A stretch of 64,000 bases of DNA from Glandiceps talaboti (lineage: Eukaryota; Hemichordata; Enteropneusta; Spengelidae), in NCBI RefSeq assembly GCF_964340395.1, contig NC_135568.1:4383803-4447802 (forward strand), in the 5' to 3' direction. Of this stretch, positions 59,557 to 64,000 are shown piece by piece (position 1 is the first letter of the stretch; each line of letters opens with the position of its first letter). Position numbers and translations under genes: made by a program. The notes beneath the pieces are model-generated. The model was not told where the DNA came from. It did not search any database and saw only the letters and a list, made by a program, of their open reading frames with translations.

Positions 59557-61919
59557 AAAATGACATTTATTGCGGACTTCCTCGCACACTCAAAACAACA
59601 GTTTGTTGAGGATTTTCCAACTTTACATGATATATGTCCAATACATATTAGAACATCCTTATCAATGTGCTGTTGCCATTCTAGCACAGATGCAGGAATT
59701 TCAAGCTTTATAAATTTTCATCACGGTAATTCCTTATACAAAACACCATTTACTGATGACTTCTAACACACTCAAAACAAGTTTGTTGAGGATTTTTCAA
59801 CTTTACATGATATATGTCCAATACATATAAGAACACCCTTATCAATGTGATGTTGCCATTCTAGCACAGATGCAGGAATTTCAAGCTTTACAAATTGTCA
59901 AAAACACCATTTATTGATGACTTCCTCACACACTCAAAAGAACACTTTGTTGAGGACTTTTCAACTTTACATGATATTATATATTCAATACATATTATTA
60001 GAACACCCTCATCAAAATGTGCTTTTGCCATACTAGCACAGCTAGGAATTTCATACTTTACAAATTGTCATCAGGGTAACGATACTTATAGAAAACACCA
60101 TTTATCGAGGATTTCCTCACACTCAAAACAACACTTTGTTGAGGATTTTTCAACTTTACATGATATATGTCCAATACATATTAGAACACCCTTATCAATG
60201 TGCTGTTGCCATTCTAGCACAGATGCAGGAATTTCATACTTTACAAATTATCAAAAACACCATTTATTTAGGACTTCCTCACACACTCAAAACAACAGTT
60301 TGTTGAGGATTTTTCAACTTTACATGATATATGTCCAATATATATTAGAACACCCTCATCAAAATGTGCTGTTGCCATTCAAGCAAAGATGCAGGAATTT
60401 CAAGCTTTACAAATTGTCATCACAGTAATTCCTTATACAAAACACCATTTATCGAGGACTTCCTCACATACTCAAAAAACAGTTTGTTGAGGATTTTTGA
60501 ACTTTACATGATATATGTCCAATACATATTAGAACACCTTCATCAAAATGTGCTGTTGCCATTCTAGCACAGATGTAGGAATTTCATACTTTACAAATTG
60601 TCATCAGGGCAATGATCATTATAGAAAATGACATTTATTGAGGTCTTCCTCGCACACTCAAAACAACAGTTTGTTAAGGATTTTCCAACTTTACATGATA
60701 TATGTCCAATACATATTAGAACACCCTTATCAATGTGCTGTTGCCATTCTAGCACAGATGCAGGAATTTCAAGCTTTATAAATTGTCATCACGGTAATTC
60801 CTTATACAAAACACCATTTATCGAGGACTTCCTCACACACTCAAAACAACAGTTTGTTGAGGATTTTTCAACTTTACATGATATATGTCCAATACATATA
60901 AGAACACCCTTATCAAAATGTGCTGTTGCTATGTTAGAACAGATGCAGGAATTTCATACTTTACAAACTGTCAAAAACACCATTTTTTTAGGACTTTCTC
61001 ACATACTCAAAAGAACAGTTTGTTGAGGACTTTTCAACTTTACATGATAAATGTCCAATACATATTATTAGAACACCCTCATCAAAATGTGCTTTTGTCA
61101 TACTAGCACAGCTAGGAATTTCATACTTTACAAATTGTCATCAGGATAACGATCCTAATAGAAAACATCATTTATCGAGGACTTCCTCACACACTCAAAA
61201 CAACAGTTTGTTGAGGATTTTCCAACTTTACATGTTATATGTCCGATACATATTAGAACACCCTTATCAATATTCTGTTGCCATTCTAGCACAGATGCAG
61301 GAATTTCAAGCTTTACAAATTGTCATCACGGTAATTCCTTATACAAAACACCATTTATCTAGGACTTCCTCACACACTCAAAACAACATTTTGTTGAGGA
61401 TTTTCAACTTTTCATGATATATGTCCAATACATATAAGAACACCATTATCAAAATGTGCTGTTGCTGTGCTAGAACAGATGCAGGAATTTCATACTTTAC
61501 AAATTGTCAAAAACACCATTTTTATAGGACTTCCTCACATACTCGAAAGAACAGTTTGTTGAGGATTTTTCAACTTTACATGATATATGTCCAATACATA
61601 TTAGAACACAGTCATCAAAATGTGCTTTTGCCATTCTAGCACAGATGCAGGAATTTCGTACTTTACAAATTGTCATCAGGGTAATGATCCTTATAGAAAA
61701 TGCCATTTATTGAGGACCTCCTAGCACACTCAAAACAACACTTTGTTGAGGATTTTTAAACTCTACATGATATATGTCCAATACATATTATTAGAACACC
61801 CTCACCAAAATGTGCTTTTGCCATACTAACACAGCTAGGAATTTAATACTTTACAAATTGTCATCAGGGTAACGATCCTTTTAGTAAACACCATTTTATG
61901 GAGGACTTCTTACCGATAA

Positions 61920-62508
61920 TCACCCACTAACGAACATCCCCAACAAATTTCAGCTTAATTGGTCCGGTAGTTTTTGGGATTCAGATTTTTCACCAAAATG
62001 CCTATTTCTAGACCTAATTTGCATATTCATCCATATATAATTCACCAACACTTGTAAAAATGAGGGTTCTTGCCAATCCCCTTCCAAGGCTTAACACAAA
62101 ATATCAATTACAAAGGACTTCACCCCCACATCAGCTCAAATGTATTCAATACACTTTTCAAATCAAAATTTAAAAATAACACGAGCATTAATTTAATTAT
62201 TATTGTATATGACATCTATAGAATCCATATTTTTTCCTGCCATGTTCAATTCTATAAAGGAAAACCCACATAAAAACCTGGTCCTCAATGACTTGCCTGT
62301 GGTTGCCATGTCTTTATAGTAACTGTAAAATATAGAAATAGAGGACTTCCTCGTATACATGAGTCCAAGGTTTGTCTGAATTTTCTGATTTTACACATTG
62401 CATCAATTTGATTATCCACTATAGTATAAATTTACAAACAGGTGTGCAAAATTTCCTCTGTTGACTACGAAACATGTAGGGATTAAAGGTCAGCTATCAA
62501 ACACTTAC
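61920..62508. repeat. Dispersed-repeat segment, copy B
   Basis: Counterpart of 25871-26420, ending at the donor of exon 10 of copy B. Non-coding. Confidence 0.75.
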
Positions 62509-62655
62509 CTCATTCTTTATAGGTGATGCAGTATTTGACTTGTTCTTTGTGACTGCCTTTGATTCAACAATGTGGTGGGATAATGTCAAACAGTTCTCAT
62601 AAGACACGGTAGATTCTGGCATATTTTGACTTTCCCCAGTTACTGGAGAGTTCAA
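62509..62655 (-). CDS. Exon 10 of copy B gene
   Basis: 147 bases with the same splice sites as exon 10 of copy A (acceptor ttcttttccag, donor gtaagtg). The peptide begins [20 protein letters not shown]. It is open and differs by a handful of substitutions, most of them amino-acid changing, so constraint is not obvious. Confidence 0.75.
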
Positions 62656-62837
62656 CTGGAAAAGAAGTTATTATATTGTTGTTTGAGAATAAAAATGTAT
62701 CAAGTTATTTAATATCCACATATCATAAATCTAGCTCTCACACTTTAATGATGTCAGCTATTATTATAGTATAGACACAAATGGGTGCAATAGGAATGCA
62801 CAAACGCCTCTGTATAAAGTGAACTAAAAACACATGT

Positions 62838-63524
62838 TACACAGGGAACCTTGCACTTCCCTGTAACATTCACATACCTAGGACATGGTTGTGTACATAG
62901 CTATACCAGCTCAGTGGAGCCATGGGAACTGTACCAGCTATGTGCACTATATCCCTGTAACAGCTCTGGCCAACACACCAGGTGTAACATACCTAGAGTT
63001 GACAGATGTGTAACTGGTATGCCAACATAAATTTAACATGGATGTGAAAACAGCAATGCAGCATAGGTTTTTACAACATCCATGTACAAGTGCTTTTTCC
63101 CACTGCCATGTACCAGCTATATCTGTAACATAGGTATTTTCACATAGCCATGTACCAGCTATGTTAGCAATTAGCTACAACATAGGTATTTCCCACAGCC
63201 ATGTACCAGCTATGTGAGCAATGCTAGTCAGATATGAACAAAAGGGTTGCTACAGGGTGTTATTCCACCATAGCTGTTACAGCTATGTGCACAATGCAGT
63301 ATGCAGCTATGGTACTAGGATGTACAAAACAGTCATGGCACAGATGTAGTATTCCAGATCCATTCAACAGGCATATTTTCACACAACCATGTACCAGGGC
63401 TGTGAAAAAATATACCCTGTAACGGGGGCTGTGAGGCATACAGCTGGTACATAGCTATGCTCTTCTTCCTAACACTATGAAGTGGCCACATCCTAGTACT
63501 GGGATGTGCAATGTTCCCTGTGTA
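62838..63524. mobile_element. TIR element with catgtaccagctatgt motifs (copy B)
   Basis: Same insertion as 26756-27462, with the same ends (tacacagggaaccttgcac and the inverse) and a few internal deletions. Confidence 0.75.
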
Positions 63525-63551
63525 TTCAATGGACAGCTTTCAAACACTTAC

Positions 63552-63704
63552 GTGTTTCTGTACAGGGGTTGCAGACTTTGAGTTTTTCCTAGTATCAGCC
63601 ACTGATTCAACAACGTTAACGAGGTGGTTGGGTGATGTTACATTAGACACTGTACATTCTCGTAGATCTTCACCTTCTCCACCAACAGTTAATAGGGAAT
63701 GGAT
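63552..63704 (-). CDS. Exon 9 of copy B gene
   Basis: 153 bases, same acceptor (ctttctcag) and donor (gtaagtg) as exon 9 of copy A. The peptide begins [20 protein letters not shown]. About five substitutions from copy A over 153 bases. Upstream exons, including any SET domain, would lie beyond the window. Confidence 0.75.
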
Positions 63705-63820
63705 CTGAGAAAGAAGTTATAATTTTTGTTATAAACTCATTCAAAAAATGTTTCTGAATTTCCACAGTACTGACAAATTTGCAAAACATATATATTAACA
63801 AGCTGTCATCAGAGATGACT

Positions 63821-64000
63821 CAATCCCCGCAATGAATGTTTTCAGAGAATTGCCACCCGTCATGGTAGTGTGATTAGATTGTATGAAATATAGCACCAAT
63901 GATATTGTCAAACAAAATGGCTGTCTGGCAGCCATTTTGGACCGTAACACCCAGGAAATTGACGTGCATATTTACACTCTATTGTCTTGTCATTGTACCG
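63821..64000. mobile_element. Start of VNTR-bearing element (copy B), cut by window end
   Basis: Matches the head and first unit of the element at 27764 (aatccccgcaatgaatg, aaaatggctgtctggcagcc). The gene duplication therefore continues past the window. Confidence 0.7.

Larger units (their letters stand above)
52480..61920. repeat. Satellite array, copy B intron 10
   Basis: Same ~165/~190-bp satellite as at 20500-25870 but about twice as long. It is interrupted by a LINE (53629-55102) and by two copies of a ~760-base block (56568-57332 and 58318-59097). A variant junction (gaacacagtcatcaaaatgtg in place of gaacacccttatcaaaatg) is frequent here and absent or rare in copy A, showing independent homogenisation. 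Confidence 0.95.

Overview
This is eukaryotic, intron-rich, AT-rich DNA. It carries microsatellites, minisatellites, MITE-like foldback elements, two 5'-truncated non-LTR retrotransposons, a non-autonomous hAT-like element and one 200-base assembly gap (16577-16776). Spliced genes with GT/AG junctions and dense non-autonomous DNA transposons suggest an animal. The gene families, and dispersed repeats of the 'ttgctatgggcgtggtc' and 'cagatttttgaccaaaa' kind, make me favour a marine invertebrate. A deuterostome such as a hemichordate, echinoderm or amphioxus is possible, but this is inference and the species is not determined.

Layout. (1) 547-8758, plus strand: the last eight coding exons of an ankyrin-repeat gene resembling IQANK1. 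All exons join in phase and end in a stop. Its introns hold several foldback elements, and a ~58-bp minisatellite begins at the stop codon. (2) 10.6-16.1 kb: about five near-identical ~918-bp tandem units. Each contains a long inverted repeat, and the last is broken by a LINE 3' fragment. (3) 37447 down to 16777, minus strand: one large gene that I could assemble from 11 exons that all join in phase (at least 1364 codons, running into the gap). It encodes a KMT5A-like SET domain, an acidic linker, a C2H2 finger, a Ser/Asp/Glu-rich region with a 15-residue repeat, two more zinc knuckles and a tyrosine-recombinase-like domain. (4) 38-50 kb: no confident gene. It holds minisatellites, TIR elements and microsatellites. 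(5) 50118 to the window end, minus strand: a second, head-to-tail copy of the same gene. It has a C-terminal exon (50118-50329), a badly deleted copy of the big exon (51021-51449) and intact copies of exons 10 and 9 (62509-62655, 63552-63704). The rest of this copy lies beyond the window.

The long intron between exons 10 and 11 is filled in both gene copies by the same satellite, in ~165-bp and ~190-bp forms. Copy A's array is split by a 1754-bp hAT-like element. Copy B's array is split by a LINE and by a twice-repeated ~1.77-kb higher-order block. The most notable object is the SET plus zinc-finger plus tyrosine-recombinase-like gene and its decaying tandem copy. It may be a mobile-element-derived or captured chromatin-modifier fusion.
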